A DNA stretch of 64,000 nucleotides from contig NZ_JAAVAU010000005.1 in NCBI RefSeq assembly GCF_014803895.1, positions 56,431 through 120,430 on the forward strand. The letters are read 5' to 3'. The stretch is from Lactobacillus sp. GTDB lineage: Bacteria; Bacillota; Bacilli; Lactobacillales; Lactobacillaceae. Positions within the stretch are counted from its first letter, which is position 1, and every line of letters begins with the position of its first letter. The position numbers were made by a program, and so were the translations under genes. Positions 43,121 through 53,375 of this stretch are shown piece by piece. A model generated the notes under the pieces. It saw only the letters and a program-made list of their open reading frames with translations, made no database searches and was not told the origin of the DNA.

Positions 43121-44386
43121 ATGACATTATCTTGGAAAAAAGATTTACCACAAGAATTACAAGAAAAAGTTGAAAAGGTTGAAAAAAAGATTCAACCTCG
43201 CTTAGAAGAAATCGATGAACAAGTACTTTACAATCAACAACGCGTACTTAACTTATTTAGAAAACACCATGTTGGTGAAGAAGATCTAGTTCCCTCCACT
43301 GGTTATGGCTATGATAATATTGGCCGCGATAAACTTGAAAAAATTTATGCTAACTATTTTAAGGTTGATGATGCACTTGTTCGTCCTCAATTCGCTTCTG
43401 GTACCCATGCCATCTCTACTGCCTTATTTAGTATGCTACGTCCGAATGATACCCTTTACTATCTAACTGGAACTCCATACGACACCATTCAAGAAGTTAT
43501 TGGTCTGGCTGGTAATAAACCGGGTAATATGAAAGAATGGGGCATTAATTTCGCTACTACAGAATTACTGGATAATGGTGAAGTCGACTATAAAAAGGCC
43601 AAAACAGATATTATGAATCCCGCAATTAAGGTAGTAGCAATTCAGCGTTCACTCGGCTACTCTGTCAGAGATAGCTTTACTGTTGCTAAAATCAAAAAAA
43701 TGATTGAATTCGTTAAAGAAAATCGTCCTGATGTAAATATTTTTATTGATAATTGTTATGGTGAATTTTCTGAAACTGAAGAGCCTACTTTCTTTGGTGC
43801 TGATATTATGGCAGGGTCACTATATAAAAATGCAGGTGCAGGAATTGTTAAAGGTGGCGCCTTCTTAGTAGGTCGTAAAGATTTAATTGAAGGTGCTGGT
43901 TCACGTCTAACCGTTCCTGGTGCTGGTAAAAGTGAGGGAGCAACCTGGGGTTACATGCGAGACATGTACCAAGGATTTTTTATGGCTGCTCATACTACTG
44001 GGGAAGCACAAAAAGGAATGATTTATACGGCTGCTTTATGTGAAGAAATGGGGATGGATGTTGCACCTAAATGGGATGCACCAAGAACTGATATTGTCCA
44101 AACCGTTACCTTTGGTGAACCTGATCCAATGATTAAGTTTTGTGCAGCAATTCAACACTATTCCCCAATGAATTCATTTGTAGATCCTATTCCTTATCAT
44201 CAAGATGGTTATGAAGATGAAGTTGTGATGGCTTCTGGAAGCTTTGTAGAAGGATCTACTATTGAACTTTCTTCAGATGGTCCAATTCGTCCCCCATACC
44301 GTCTCTATATCCAAGGTGGTCTTTCTTATGCACATGTTAAAATTGCCATCACCCATGCAGTTAAAGATACTTTTTACAAAGATTAA
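43121..44386 (+). CDS. Methionine gamma-lyase-family PLP enzyme (aluminium-resistance type)
   Basis: 421-residue fold-I PLP enzyme of the YnbB/'aluminium resistance' family: STGYGYDNIGRDKLEKIYA, FASGTHAISTALF, IDNCYGEFSETEEP, and the PLP-lysine region GSLYKNAGAGIVKGG. Function is annotated only by family; members cleave C-S bonds or are uncharacterised. GGAGG lies 12 bases before ATG 43121, only 7 bases after the decarboxylase stop, so both are likely in one transcript. Confidence 0.85.
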   Translation: MTLSWKKDLPQELQEKVEKVEKKIQPRLEEIDEQVLYNQQRVLNLFRKHHVGEEDLVPSTGYGYDNIGRDKLEKIYANYFKVDDALVRPQFASGTHAISTALFSMLRPNDTLYYLTGTPYDTIQEVIGLAGNKPGNMKEWGINFATTELLDNGEVDYKKAKTDIMNPAIKVVAIQRSLGYSVRDSFTVAKIKKMIEFVKENRPDVNIFIDNCYGEFSETEEPTFFGADIMAGSLYKNAGAGIVKGGAFLVGRKDLIEGAGSRLTVPGAGKSEGATWGYMRDMYQGFFMAAHTTGEAQKGMIYTAALCEEMGMDVAPKWDAPRTDIVQTVTFGEPDPMIKFCAAIQHYSPMNSFVDPIPYHQDGYEDEVVMASGSFVEGSTIELSSDGPIRPPYRLYIQGGLSYAHVKIAITHAVKDTFYKD

Positions 44387-44391
44387 TATTT

Positions 44392-44420
44392 TAGGTATTT
44401 CTTCGGAAATACCTTTTTTG
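44392..44420 (+). terminator. Terminator with UUCG tetraloop
   Basis: AGGTATTTC-TTCG-GAAATACCT followed by T6 ends the decarboxylase transcript. Confidence 0.92.
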
Positions 44421-44493
44421 TTACACATGGAACATATTGTTTGCAGAAATCAGTTAAGATTCTTATACTAGAAAAAATGATTGGAGAAAAAGT

Positions 44494-45048
44494 ATGACAA
44501 ACAAAGCTTTATTAATTATTGACTACACTAACGATTTTGTTGATGACAATGGTGCTCTAACTTGTGGCAAGCCGGCTCAAAAATTAGAAAATAATATCGT
44601 TAATTTAGCTGATACATTTTTAGACGACAATAATTGGGTTATTTTACCAACTGACTTACATTATAAAGATGATCCTTATCATCCTGAAAGCAAACTCTTT
44701 CCAGCTCATAATTTACCTAACACTTGGGGCAGAAAATTCTACGGTAAGTTACAAACGTGGTATGAAAAAAATAAAGACAATGAACACGTAATTTTTATGG
44801 ACAAGACACGCTATTCTGCCTTTGCAGGTACACCACTTGATCTAATTTTACGTGATCGTCACATTGATACCCTTCATCTAACCGGGGTATGTACCGATAT
44901 TTGTGTCCTTCACACGGCAGTAGATGCCTATAATCGCGATTATAATTTAGTTATTCATGAAAAATCTGTCGCTGCTTTAAATACCGCTGGGCAAAACTGG
45001 GCATTAAACCATTTTAGAGCTTGCTTAGGAGCTAATATTATCGATTAA
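44494..45048 (+). CDS. Isochorismatase-fold cysteine hydrolase (nicotinamidase-like)
   Basis: 184 residues with the cysteine hydrolase triad regions: LLIIDYTNDFV (Asp), DKTRYSAFAGTPL (Lys), and LTGVCTDICVLHTAVDAY (nucleophile Cys). The zinc-ligand pattern PTDLHYKDDPYHP supports nicotinamidase PncA, which converts nicotinamide to nicotinate for NAD salvage. Other isochorismatase-family amidases cannot be excluded. GGAG precedes the ATG; monocistronic. Confidence 0.85.
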   Translation: MTNKALLIIDYTNDFVDDNGALTCGKPAQKLENNIVNLADTFLDDNNWVILPTDLHYKDDPYHPESKLFPAHNLPNTWGRKFYGKLQTWYEKNKDNEHVIFMDKTRYSAFAGTPLDLILRDRHIDTLHLTGVCTDICVLHTAVDAYNRDYNLVIHEKSVAALNTAGQNWALNHFRACLGANIID

Positions 45049-45167
45049 AAACAAAGAAGTTACTGATTTCTCTAAGCTATTTTTGTTAGCATAATATATC
45101 CCTACCTCTTCTTTGCAGCAGAAACTTCACCTAAATTTGCCAAAAATTTAGCAAAATAATTATAAAT

Positions 45168-45212
45168 AAAAATCCCTTATGAAATAGTAGATGAATCTCA
45201 TAAGGGATTTTT
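45168..45212. terminator. Terminator between convergent genes
   Basis: AAATCCCTTATGA pairs with TCATAAGGGATTT with T runs on both strands; it serves mleS on the minus strand. The rest of the 45049-45236 gap shows no gene. Confidence 0.85.
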
Positions 45213-45236
45213 AAATTTTATTCTAAATTAAAAGTA

Positions 45237-46862
45237 TTAATAACGTGGAATCCACTTCATACTTTCAGTAGCAGCTTTAGCATCTGTAATGCCTTCACCA
45301 GCAAGCTTTTCATCAATTGCGGCTTGAGTAACTGCGATAGCTTCTTTTTCAGTAAAACTTTGAAGTTTACTGATAGGTGGCAATACTGGTGCACCTGGTT
45401 CATCAGGATCAACAATACCACCTAAAGAGTGAGCAGCTGCTGATAATAATTCATCAGTAACTAACTTCGCTTCACTAGCAAGAACACCTAAACCTAAACC
45501 AGGGTAAATTAAAGCATTATTTGCTTGACCAATATGGTAAGTTACACCTTTGTATTCAACCGGTGCAGAAGGAATACCAGTAGCCACTAATGCACGACCA
45601 TCAGTCCACTTAATAACGTTTTCTGCAGTAGCTTCAATTAATTCAGTCGGATTAGAAATTGGGAAGATAATTGGACGTTCAGTATGCTTAGCCATTTCTT
45701 TAATTGCACCTTCAGTAAATGCACCAGCATTAGTTGAAGTACCAATCATAACTGTTGGATGAACCGCAGCAATAATCTTTTCAAGATCAGTTAATTCATC
45801 GGCATTAGCAAATTCAGAACGCTTACGTACAAATGGTTTTTGTTCAGGTGTTAAACCTGGAGTATCTTCAAATAGCAAACCTTGCTTATCAACTAAGTAG
45901 AAGTGCTTCTTAGCTTCTTCAGGATCCATTCCTTCAACAAGCATTTCGCGATACATCATATTCGCAATACCCATACCAGCAGTACCAGCACCATAAGTTA
46001 AGAATACTTGATCAGTAAATTTCTCTTTAGAAATATTTAATGCACCAAGTACACCTGATAAACATACTATACCAGTACCTTGAACATCATCATTAAATAC
46101 TGGAATTTCCTTACGATACTTATTCAAAATCTTAGTAGCGTTATCACGACCAAAATCTTCAAAGTGAATGTAAACATCATCGAATACTTCACGCGCAGTT
46201 CTTACGAATTTTTCAACAAAATCATAGTACTTTTCACCAGTTACGCGTTCATGCTTGTTACCGAGGTAGAATGGATCATTAAGTAAAGTTTCGTTGTTAG
46301 TACCCACATCTAAACCAACTGGAAGTACTTCTCTTGGATCAATACCTGCTGCTGCAGTATAAACCATCAACTTACCAACAGAGATATTTACACCATTGGC
46401 ACCCCAATCACCAATACCTAAAATACCTTCACCGTCAGTCACAACGATTAACTTGATCTTACGACCACCTGCAGCATTCTTTAAACTTTCTTCAATAGCA
46501 TCGGGATCATCAATTGAAAGAAATGCCGCATTTTGAGGTCTCATGAAAATTTCACTATAATATTTAATAGCTGGTGAAATAACTGGATCATAAACAACTG
46601 GAAGCATTTCTTCAAGATGTTGTTCTAAAACGTAGTAGAACAAAGTTCGATTGGTATCAAATACTTCCATTAAATATTCACGTTTTTGTAATCCATCAGG
46701 ACGTTCCTTGTATTGGTCATAAATACGCTTAGCTTGTTGTTCAATACTTTGAACTTCGGTTGGTAATGTACCCACCAAGCCAAGTGCTTCTCTTTCACTC
46801 TTAGTGAATGCAGTTCCTTTATTTAAAAAAGGATCATTTAAAATATTATATGCATTAGTCAT
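45237..46862 (-). CDS. mleS: Malolactic enzyme
   Basis: 541-residue NAD-dependent enzyme of the malic enzyme family that decarboxylates L-malate to L-lactate and CO2. Motifs: the substrate/metal region VVYDPVISPAI and FEDFGRDNATKIL, NDDVQGTGIVCLSGVLGAL, and the nucleotide site LTYGAGTAGMGIANMM. Length and sequence fit MleS better than decarboxylating malic enzyme. Neighbours mleR (divergent), fumC and an AEC malate permease support this. GGAGG precedes the ATG. Confidence 0.92.
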   Translation of the reverse strand: MTNAYNILNDPFLNKGTAFTKSEREALGLVGTLPTEVQSIEQQAKRIYDQYKERPDGLQKREYLMEVFDTNRTLFYYVLEQHLEEMLPVVYDPVISPAIKYYSEIFMRPQNAAFLSIDDPDAIEESLKNAAGGRKIKLIVVTDGEGILGIGDWGANGVNISVGKLMVYTAAAGIDPREVLPVGLDVGTNNETLLNDPFYLGNKHERVTGEKYYDFVEKFVRTAREVFDDVYIHFEDFGRDNATKILNKYRKEIPVFNDDVQGTGIVCLSGVLGALNISKEKFTDQVFLTYGAGTAGMGIANMMYREMLVEGMDPEEAKKHFYLVDKQGLLFEDTPGLTPEQKPFVRKRSEFANADELTDLEKIIAAVHPTVMIGTSTNAGAFTEGAIKEMAKHTERPIIFPISNPTELIEATAENVIKWTDGRALVATGIPSAPVEYKGVTYHIGQANNALIYPGLGLGVLASEAKLVTDELLSAAAHSLGGIVDPDEPGAPVLPPISKLQSFTEKEAIAVTQAAIDEKLAGEGITDAKAATESMKWIPRY

Positions 46863-46972
46863 GAAGATTGCCTCCTAAAATTCTTTACTCATTTTTGATT
46901 ATAGGAGGGAGAAATATTTATAGTCAAATCCAACGAAATACCAATCATTTATTTATATGAGGTTAAATAATA

Positions 46973-47849
46973 TTGAATATTCAAGATTTAAAATACTATC
47001 ATGAATTAGTAAATCAAAAGAGTTATACAAAAACAGCTAGAAAATTTGGCGTTAGTCAACCAACAATTACGGCTGCAGTTAAACGTTTAGAAAAAAAGTT
47101 TAATGCTAAATTTCTAATTCGTGATCAATCCCACAAAAATATCATTATTACCAAAATAGGGATGCAATTCGACGAGCATGTTCAGTCAATTTTAAATGAA
47201 ATTAATGTTGCCGAAGCTGAAATAAAACAAGCATCAAGTGCTGAAATTTCATTTGGCTTACCACCAATTATTGGGCGTAATTTTTTTCCGACACTCGTGC
47301 CTAAATTATTAGAAATTAGTGTACTTAACCATTTAAACGTTATTGAGCGCGGATCTTATGACTTAGAGCAGATGCTACGTTCTGGCACTGTCAATATTGC
47401 CCTGCTTGGTCAAACAAATCTTAATACTTTTTCTGAAATCGATTTTCATTTAATCAAACGTTATCCCATGAAAATAGTCGTTTCTAAAGATAGTCCTCTT
47501 GCACATAAAGAAACAATCTCTTTCAAAGAATTAGCACAGATGGATTTTATTGGACTAAATAATGATTATATTCATACTCGTGCCTTAGATCAATTACTTG
47601 AAAGAAATAAAATTAGCCTAAATACTATTTATCGCAGTCCTGATGTAATGGTAGTTAAAGACTTAGTATCGAAAAATATTGGTTTTTCTTATTTAACATC
47701 TTTATCCGTTAAACCAAGTGATAATATTGTATCTAATTCCATTATCGGATAAAGATCAGCCAGAATTTCTACTAGTAGCTGCGAAACGTAAGAACTATTT
47801 AATGACTGAACGAGAAGAAACTTTTTGGAAAATTTTAACAGAAAAATAA
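46973..47849 (+). pseudogene. mleR: mleR-type LysR regulator, frameshifted near its C terminus
   Basis: LysR protein starting at TTG 46973 (GAGG 10 bases upstream): helix-turn-helix SYTKTARKFGVSQPTITAAVKRL and most of the effector domain. It then stops early at 259 residues. Dropping one A at 47735-47736 restores IPLSDKDQPEFLLVAAKRKN and a normal C terminus ending at 47849, total about 291 residues. So a +1 insertion removes the last ~33 residues. It is divergent from mleS, the target that MleR activates with malate. The truncated protein may be inactive or altered; a sequencing error is also possible. Confidence 0.8.
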
Positions 47850-47876
47850 AAACAGAATCAATTGATTCTGTTTTTA
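47848..47876 (+). terminator. Terminator after mleR
   Basis: AAAAACAGAATCA/TGATTCTGTTTTT palindrome overlapping the mleR stop. Confidence 0.9.
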
Positions 47877-47910
47877 TAAAAGAATTAACATCTGAGTTAA
47901 TTCTTTTTTA
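47877..47910 (-). terminator. Terminator after fumC
   Basis: AAAAAGAATTAA and TTAATTCTTTT pair around CTCAGATG on the minus strand. Confidence 0.85.
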
Positions 47911-49311
47911 TTATTCAGGAGTGTTGTTTTCAATATTAGTCATCTTCAACAAGTCCATCCACTTATCATATTCAGCTTCAGTTACTTTACCACTCTTCAA
48001 TGCTGCTTCTTTCAAGGTAATACCTTCCTTATCAGCATTTTGGGCAATTTTAGCAGCATCATGATAACCAATATGTGGGGATAACGCTGTAACGGTCATC
48101 AAGCTATTCTCAAGTAGCTCATTCATATGTTGCTCATTAACCGTTAACCCTTGAATCATTCGATCAGTAAATCCAGTTATAGTACCAGATAGAATTTGGC
48201 ATGAATTAAGGAAAGCCGCAATAATAACCGGTTTATAAACGTTAAATTCAAATTGACCCTGAGAAGCTGCAAAAGTAATAGTAGTATCATTACCAAATAC
48301 TTGGGCTGCTGCCATCGTTACAGCTTCTGCTTGAGTAGGATTAACTTTGCCAGGCATAATCGATGAACCAGGCTCATTTGCCGGAATATTGAGTTCATTA
48401 TAACCAGCACGGGGACCGGATGCTAAGTAACGAATATCCTGGGCTATCTTAAACACGTCTGCTGCCAAGGTCTTGATTGCACCATGAACAACATCCAATC
48501 CAGAATGATGAGCCATTCCCCAGAATTTATTATTCTCTACTTTAAAGTCATGATGATATACCCTACTTAATTTTTCACCAATCTTTTCCTTCATACCAGG
48601 TGCAGCATTTAGACCAGTTCCTGTAGCAGTTCCCCCAATAGCCAAATCATATAGTGTTGGCTTTAATTGCTGAATATATCCTAAATCATGTTTTAAGGCA
48701 GCAATATAGCCCGATAATTCCTCACCAAAAGTAATTGGTACAGCATCTTGCAAATGGGTACGGCCAACTTTAACTGTCTTCCAGTACTTATCTTGCTTTA
48801 CCTTTAATTCTTCAATTAAGTGTTCCACTACTGGTTCAAGTTCATCTAAAGCTTCAACTGCCGTAATATTCATTACGGTTGGAAAAGTATCATTTGAAGA
48901 TTGTCCTCGGTTAACATCATCATTAGGTAAAACATTTAACCCAGGATGGAGCTTATTTGCCAAGTTTGCAACAACTTCGTTAACATTCATGTTAGTTTGA
49001 GTACCTGATCCGGTTTGTAATACATGAAGTGGGAAATCTTTTCTTAGATCTTTATCACTTAGAGCAAGTAAATGATCGATAGCATCTTCAATTGCTTCTC
49101 CCTTATCTTGCGGTTCATCACCAATTTCAACATTTGATTCCGTAGCAGCACGTTTTAAGTGGAGAAATGCTCGAATAATTGATAGTGGCATTAATTCACC
49201 TGTGGGAAAATTATTGCGACTACGTTCAGTTTGTGGTCCCCATAGAGCATCCTTATTAATTTTAACGGGACCAAGTGTATCTTCTTCAATACGATAATTT
49301 TCTTCTGTCAT
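47911..49311 (-). CDS. fumC: Class II fumarate hydratase
   Basis: 466-residue homotetrameric enzyme interconverting fumarate and malate. Signatures are GSGTQTNMNVNEV, NRGQSSNDTFPT, VGRTHLQDAVP and the family signature GSSIMPGKVNP. Length is standard. GAAAGGA precedes the ATG. It links malate supply to mleS and the malate permease nearby. Confidence 0.95.
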   Translation of the reverse strand: MTEENYRIEEDTLGPVKINKDALWGPQTERSRNNFPTGELMPLSIIRAFLHLKRAATESNVEIGDEPQDKGEAIEDAIDHLLALSDKDLRKDFPLHVLQTGSGTQTNMNVNEVVANLANKLHPGLNVLPNDDVNRGQSSNDTFPTVMNITAVEALDELEPVVEHLIEELKVKQDKYWKTVKVGRTHLQDAVPITFGEELSGYIAALKHDLGYIQQLKPTLYDLAIGGTATGTGLNAAPGMKEKIGEKLSRVYHHDFKVENNKFWGMAHHSGLDVVHGAIKTLAADVFKIAQDIRYLASGPRAGYNELNIPANEPGSSIMPGKVNPTQAEAVTMAAAQVFGNDTTITFAASQGQFEFNVYKPVIIAAFLNSCQILSGTITGFTDRMIQGLTVNEQHMNELLENSLMTVTALSPHIGYHDAAKIAQNADKEGITLKEAALKSGKVTEAEYDKWMDLLKMTNIENNTPE

Positions 49312-49425
49312 AATATATTTTTCCTTTCTTACAGGCTTGCAAAATCACTAATACAACTTATTGTGAATTCTTTAACTAGAAATATATCACAATTATATTC
49401 AGAACTAAATTTTTTAGTAAAAAAA

Positions 49426-49456
49426 AGAATCAAGTCATATGACCTGATTCTAAAAA
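49426..49456 (-). terminator. Terminator after the AEC transporter
   Basis: AGAATCAGGTCATATGACTTGATTC-type hairpin (49426-49451) followed by T8 on the minus strand. Confidence 0.85.
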
Positions 49457-49491
49457 ATATTGAAAATAGTAACTATTAATTCTATAGCTTA

Positions 49492-50457
49492 TTAGCCAAT
49501 GATTAACATTAATACTGGAACAACTACGATAAATAAAATAGTACTCAAAACAACAACATTAGTTGCGTAATCAACATCTCCGTGAGCATCTCCTGCCAAA
49601 ACTGGTAAAACGGCTAATGCTGGAGTTGCAGCTTGTACGATAAAGGTCTTGCTCATTAAAGGTGCCATTGAAAGACCAATAGCTGGTGCAAAAACCTTAA
49701 TTAATAAAATCATAACTGCAGGTGCTAAAACAAAACGACCTAGCAAAGCTACAACAGTATCTCTATCTAATTTAACATTTTTAATACCGGAATTTGCTAA
49801 AACAATACCAATATAAATTAACGATAATGGTGTCACAAGGTTACCAATATAAGTAAAGGTTTGACTAGCAAATGAAGGCAATTGAAGACCTGTTAAAAGC
49901 CATAAAACTGCTACAATGAAACCAACAAGTGGCATTGGAAGAAGTTTCTTCCATTCAATTTTACGTTCTTTCTTTTCTTCCTTGATCAAAGTAGGATCAT
50001 CATTCTTAATTAAGAATACACCAAATGCCCAAGTAGAAACGGTGTTAATGATGTAGTAAATCAAGAAATATGGCATTGCTTCATTACCAAATAAAGCAAC
50101 GTTTAAAGGCATCCCAATAAAAATAGTATTAGCGTTAGCAATTGTATTAATAAAGGTACCACGACGACCTACGCGAATCTTCATTACCTTTACCAAAATA
50201 AACGCTACAATATAAGAAATTACTACCCCAATAGCAGGAATAAGTAATCCCGCAAATAAATTAAGTAATTTTCCACGGGTAAGATTATTTTGGACAGATA
50301 TAAAAATTGAAGCTGGCAAAGCTATCTTAGTAATAATCTTAGAAATATTACCTGAAAAGCTATCTGCTAACCAACCAGCACGACGCAAAACATATCCAAG
50401 CAACATAATCAAGACAATTACGACAATGCTTGACACAGAGGTTAAGAATGCTGTCAT
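49492..50457 (-). CDS. AEC-family transporter, likely malate permease
   Basis: 321-residue protein with ten hydrophobic helices of the auxin efflux carrier family, with NANTIFIGMPLNVALFG and ATPALAVLPVLAGD. In lactic acid bacteria AEC proteins beside mleS are malate/lactate carriers (MleP); the neighbouring mleS, mleR and fumC support this role. GAGGAG precedes the ATG. Confidence 0.85.
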   Translation of the reverse strand: MTAFLTSVSSIVVIVLIMLLGYVLRRAGWLADSFSGNISKIITKIALPASIFISVQNNLTRGKLLNLFAGLLIPAIGVVISYIVAFILVKVMKIRVGRRGTFINTIANANTIFIGMPLNVALFGNEAMPYFLIYYIINTVSTWAFGVFLIKNDDPTLIKEEKKERKIEWKKLLPMPLVGFIVAVLWLLTGLQLPSFASQTFTYIGNLVTPLSLIYIGIVLANSGIKNVKLDRDTVVALLGRFVLAPAVMILLIKVFAPAIGLSMAPLMSKTFIVQAATPALAVLPVLAGDAHGDVDYATNVVVLSTILFIVVVPVLMLIIG

Positions 50458-50585
50458 TGAATAGAGTCCTCCTCATATAAATTAAACTTTAGTTATATTA
50501 ATGGTCGTAGATATGACCATAATTCTAACATAGTACTTATACTACGTTTTTTGAATTTTTCAACCTTTTTTTGTTTTTTCACAAA

Positions 50586-50610
50586 ATAAAAAGGGCTTTC
50601 AAACCCTTGG
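50586..50610 (-). terminator. Terminator of the four-gene ABC operon
   Basis: On the minus strand AAGGGTTTGAAAGCCCTT is followed by TTTTATTTT. Confidence 0.8.
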
Positions 50611-50622
50611 TGTACTGCTATC

Positions 50623-51261
50623 TTAACCTTTTATTACTGAAACAGTACCGTTTTTTACTCGATAAATTTTATCTGCTAAATCATTAATTACTTCCTTATC
50701 ATGACTAGCAATCAGAATTGTTTTTTCTTCACTAGCAAGTTGTTTCATTTTTTGTTTAAAAATTTCAACCGCTTCATCATCCAAACCATTAGTTGGTTCA
50801 TCTAAAACAAGTAATTCTTGATTTTCCATATAACTTTGAATAATCGCAAGTTTTTGACGCATCCCCAACGAATATTTCTTTACTTTAGTGTCTTGGTACT
50901 TATCCATGCCAAAAACTCGCATTGCAGCAATAATTTCTTCTCTATCCACTAAGTTTTTAATATCAGCCAAATACTCTAAGTTTTTTAATCCAGTATAAGA
51001 ATTGATAAAACCAGGCGTTTCAATAATTGTTCCTACATTAACTGGCATTTCACTATTAAGATTGATTCTTTGTCCCTTAATCTTAATTTCGCCATCAGTC
51101 TTGATGAAACCAAGGAGAGCACGAAAGAGCATCGTCTTACCAGAACCGTTTTCACCAACAAAACCATTAACCGTACCCTGCTCTATTTCCAGAGAAATAT
51201 TATTTAACAACCAATCATTTTTTACCCTTTTAGAAACATTTTTTAATTCGATATAAGCCAT
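50623..51261 (-). CDS. ABC transporter ATPase, last gene of the DUF2712-linked operon
   Basis: 212-residue ATPase of the antibiotic/bacteriocin-transport type (CcmA/BcrA-like): Walker A GENGSGKT near residue 37, signature YSLGMRQKLAIIQS, Walker B LLVLDEPTNGLD, and switch His in IASHD. It follows three membrane-protein genes with short gaps or overlaps and would energise them. Confidence 0.9.
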   Translation of the reverse strand: MAYIELKNVSKRVKNDWLLNNISLEIEQGTVNGFVGENGSGKTMLFRALLGFIKTDGEIKIKGQRINLNSEMPVNVGTIIETPGFINSYTGLKNLEYLADIKNLVDREEIIAAMRVFGMDKYQDTKVKKYSLGMRQKLAIIQSYMENQELLVLDEPTNGLDDEAVEIFKQKMKQLASEEKTILIASHDKEVINDLADKIYRVKNGTVSVIKG

Positions 51262-51266
51262 ACTTA

Positions 51267-51899
51267 TCAGATCACTTCCACTTTTTTATTTACAAAATAA
51301 ATTCCGACTATCAAAATTGCACTGCAAATTAATTCAAAATAAATCGCATTTAAACTTGGTGTCGTTACAAACAATAGAAAATTCGTCTTAAATGCCAGCG
51401 CAAAAATCCCTAAAATAATTCCTACTTGCCAACTAAACGTCTGCGTAAACAGCAAGCTAATTAGTAACAATAGTAGTGTGACAGCTGCGAAGCTTACTGT
51501 TGCGTTAACAAATAACCAAGCAATTAACTCCATATCTTGAAATTTATTGCATAACGTTATTATTGCAAAATAAACAAAATTATAAATTATTGTTGCGACA
51601 CCTAGATTAATAACTGTCGTCCCCAAAATTTTATTTCTACTTGGATATCTGATCTGTGTCATGGGATTAGGTGCTAGTAGTATCTCTTCTAACCTAGACA
51701 AGATTAGCAATTCTCCCACCAAGTAATACAAGATCCAATTTAAGTTTTGAAAAATGAAATCCAAATTTGGAGCATGATAGGTGTTGAAGATGTTGGTTTT
51801 ACTACTAAATGATTCAGTCAATACAATTTGAGCTAGCAATATTATTTCTAAAATTAAAAGGAAGTACTTGTATAATCTTATCTTCATCCGGCTATGCAT
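51267..51899 (-). CDS. ABC transporter membrane subunit
   Basis: 210-residue protein with six predicted helices and no recognised name. It overlaps the previous gene by eight bases and precedes the ATPase by five, so it is a permease subunit by context. GGAGAG precedes ATG 51899. Confidence 0.75.
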   Translation of the reverse strand: MHSRMKIRLYKYFLLILEIILLAQIVLTESFSSKTNIFNTYHAPNLDFIFQNLNWILYYLVGELLILSRLEEILLAPNPMTQIRYPSRNKILGTTVINLGVATIIYNFVYFAIITLCNKFQDMELIAWLFVNATVSFAAVTLLLLLISLLFTQTFSWQVGIILGIFALAFKTNFLLFVTTPSLNAIYFELICSAILIVGIYFVNKKVEVI

Positions 51900-52587
51900 A
51901 AATTTCTCTCCGCTTAAACAGATATACTTCTCCTAATATTAAAATTATGACTATCCCCCAAATTATACAGGAATCATATGCAATCAAAATTACGTAATTT
52001 GGCTTAACAATAATATTTTCCCCCGTAATCCAGTGAATTATATTACCTAAAACAGGATTAAAAGTTAAAACCTCTAAAATTACATAAAAAGAAATATTAA
52101 TTAACGCATAGGAAAGCTTATGACAAATAATACTAAAACCTAAAAGAAATACTTCTAATACCACTAACTCTTCAAAAATAAGCCAAATATTAAGAAAAAG
52201 GTTTGTCCAGGAAATAATGAATGGACGTTGTTTAACCATTAGAAATCCAAGCAAAACTATTGTTGAAGTAATTGTATTAAGCAAACAAATTTTAATAATA
52301 TTGATGAGCTGACTTTTTAACCATATTGTCCTATCCTTTAAACGAATTAATTCATCTGGTCGCCCTTTCCAAGGCATAGTGCTTACCATTCCACCTGTCC
52401 ATAATCCTATCCATAATATAAAGCTTGTTTCATAAATATTTTGAAAAACTGCCATCTTACCAAGAAATGGTACATCAGCCAAACCACTGATAGAATAATA
52501 CAAGATGAATAACACAATGAATATAAATTCAGACGCATATATTTTTGAACTAACAGTCTTAACCCTTCTTCTAGCTACAGGAATCAT
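51892..52587 (-). CDS. ABC transporter membrane subunit
   Basis: 231-residue protein with six predicted helices, a basic N terminus (VARRRVK), and no named family. It overlaps genes on both sides (16-17 and 8 bases), which indicates tight co-translation. Probably one of three permease-type subunits of the ABC system. Confidence 0.75.
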   Translation of the reverse strand: MIPVARRRVKTVSSKIYASEFIFIVLFILYYSISGLADVPFLGKMAVFQNIYETSFILWIGLWTGGMVSTMPWKGRPDELIRLKDRTIWLKSQLINIIKICLLNTITSTIVLLGFLMVKQRPFIISWTNLFLNIWLIFEELVVLEVFLLGFSIICHKLSYALINISFYVILEVLTFNPVLGNIIHWITGENIIVKPNYVILIAYDSCIIWGIVIILILGEVYLFKRREIYA

Positions 52588-53359
52588 TTCGATAATTCTC
52601 CCAAGTTAATCCAAATATGATTACAGTAAGTATTACCCAATATCCAATAATCCATAGCCACCCATCACTGTACCAATTAGCGTAGTTTGGTACTATTAAT
52701 TGTGAAAGTGCTAAATTTTGATAGCCACTTAAATTGCCTAAGATAGTAGATAATATTACAATCAGAAGCGGAAAAATTGTTTCTACTCCCCTATGAATTG
52801 GAAAGTATGCACTTACTAAGCCTAATTGAGCAAAAAAGCCACTGAAAATAAATATAATTACGAGATAAATAGTCCAAAACACAAACGGATAAGTAGAAAA
52901 TAACTGATATCCCCATCCGTCTCTACCTATTAAATAAAACTCAGGGTGAGACGGTAAAGTAGTAACCTTATATCTACTAAAATAAATAATTCCCTCAATA
53001 ATTAATGGAAAAATACCCACTATTCCTCCAATTAAGAAACCAGATAAAAGCGTATTTTTCAAATACTTTCTTTTATTACTTCTAACTACAATTGATGTTA
53101 TCATCCTGTTTTTCTTATCTTCTTCAATTATACTTGCTCCTGCTAACCCACACATTAGTGGTAATAATACAGAATATAATTGGCTTCCCAAACCAGAGTT
53201 ATCATAGCCAATCATATGTGCAAAAGCATTATTGTACCAAAACGCATTTACATGATTGATGGTTTTAGCCTGAATAACAACAATTACTAAGCCAAGTAAC
53301 AAAGCAACTATTGTTTGCCACCTAAGAATCAGTCGCTTCATTTCAATTTTAAACAGCAT
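52571..53359 (-). CDS. ABC transporter membrane subunit (ABC-2-like)
   Basis: 262-residue protein: an initial helix (QTIVALLLGLVIVVIQA), a cytosolic IIEEDKKNRMITSIVVRSNKRKYL segment and further helices, as in ABC-2 permeases of immunity or export systems. AGGGAGAC lies before ATG 53359; an upstream in-frame ATG lies inside a terminator hairpin and is not used. First of four co-transcribed genes after the secreted DUF2712-like protein. Confidence 0.78.
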   Translation of the reverse strand: MLFKIEMKRLILRWQTIVALLLGLVIVVIQAKTINHVNAFWYNNAFAHMIGYDNSGLGSQLYSVLLPLMCGLAGASIIEEDKKNRMITSIVVRSNKRKYLKNTLLSGFLIGGIVGIFPLIIEGIIYFSRYKVTTLPSHPEFYLIGRDGWGYQLFSTYPFVFWTIYLVIIFIFSGFFAQLGLVSAYFPIHRGVETIFPLLIVILSTILGNLSGYQNLALSQLIVPNYANWYSDGWLWIIGYWVILTVIIFGLTWENYRNDSCS

Positions 53360-53375
53360 ATTTGTCTCCCTAAAC

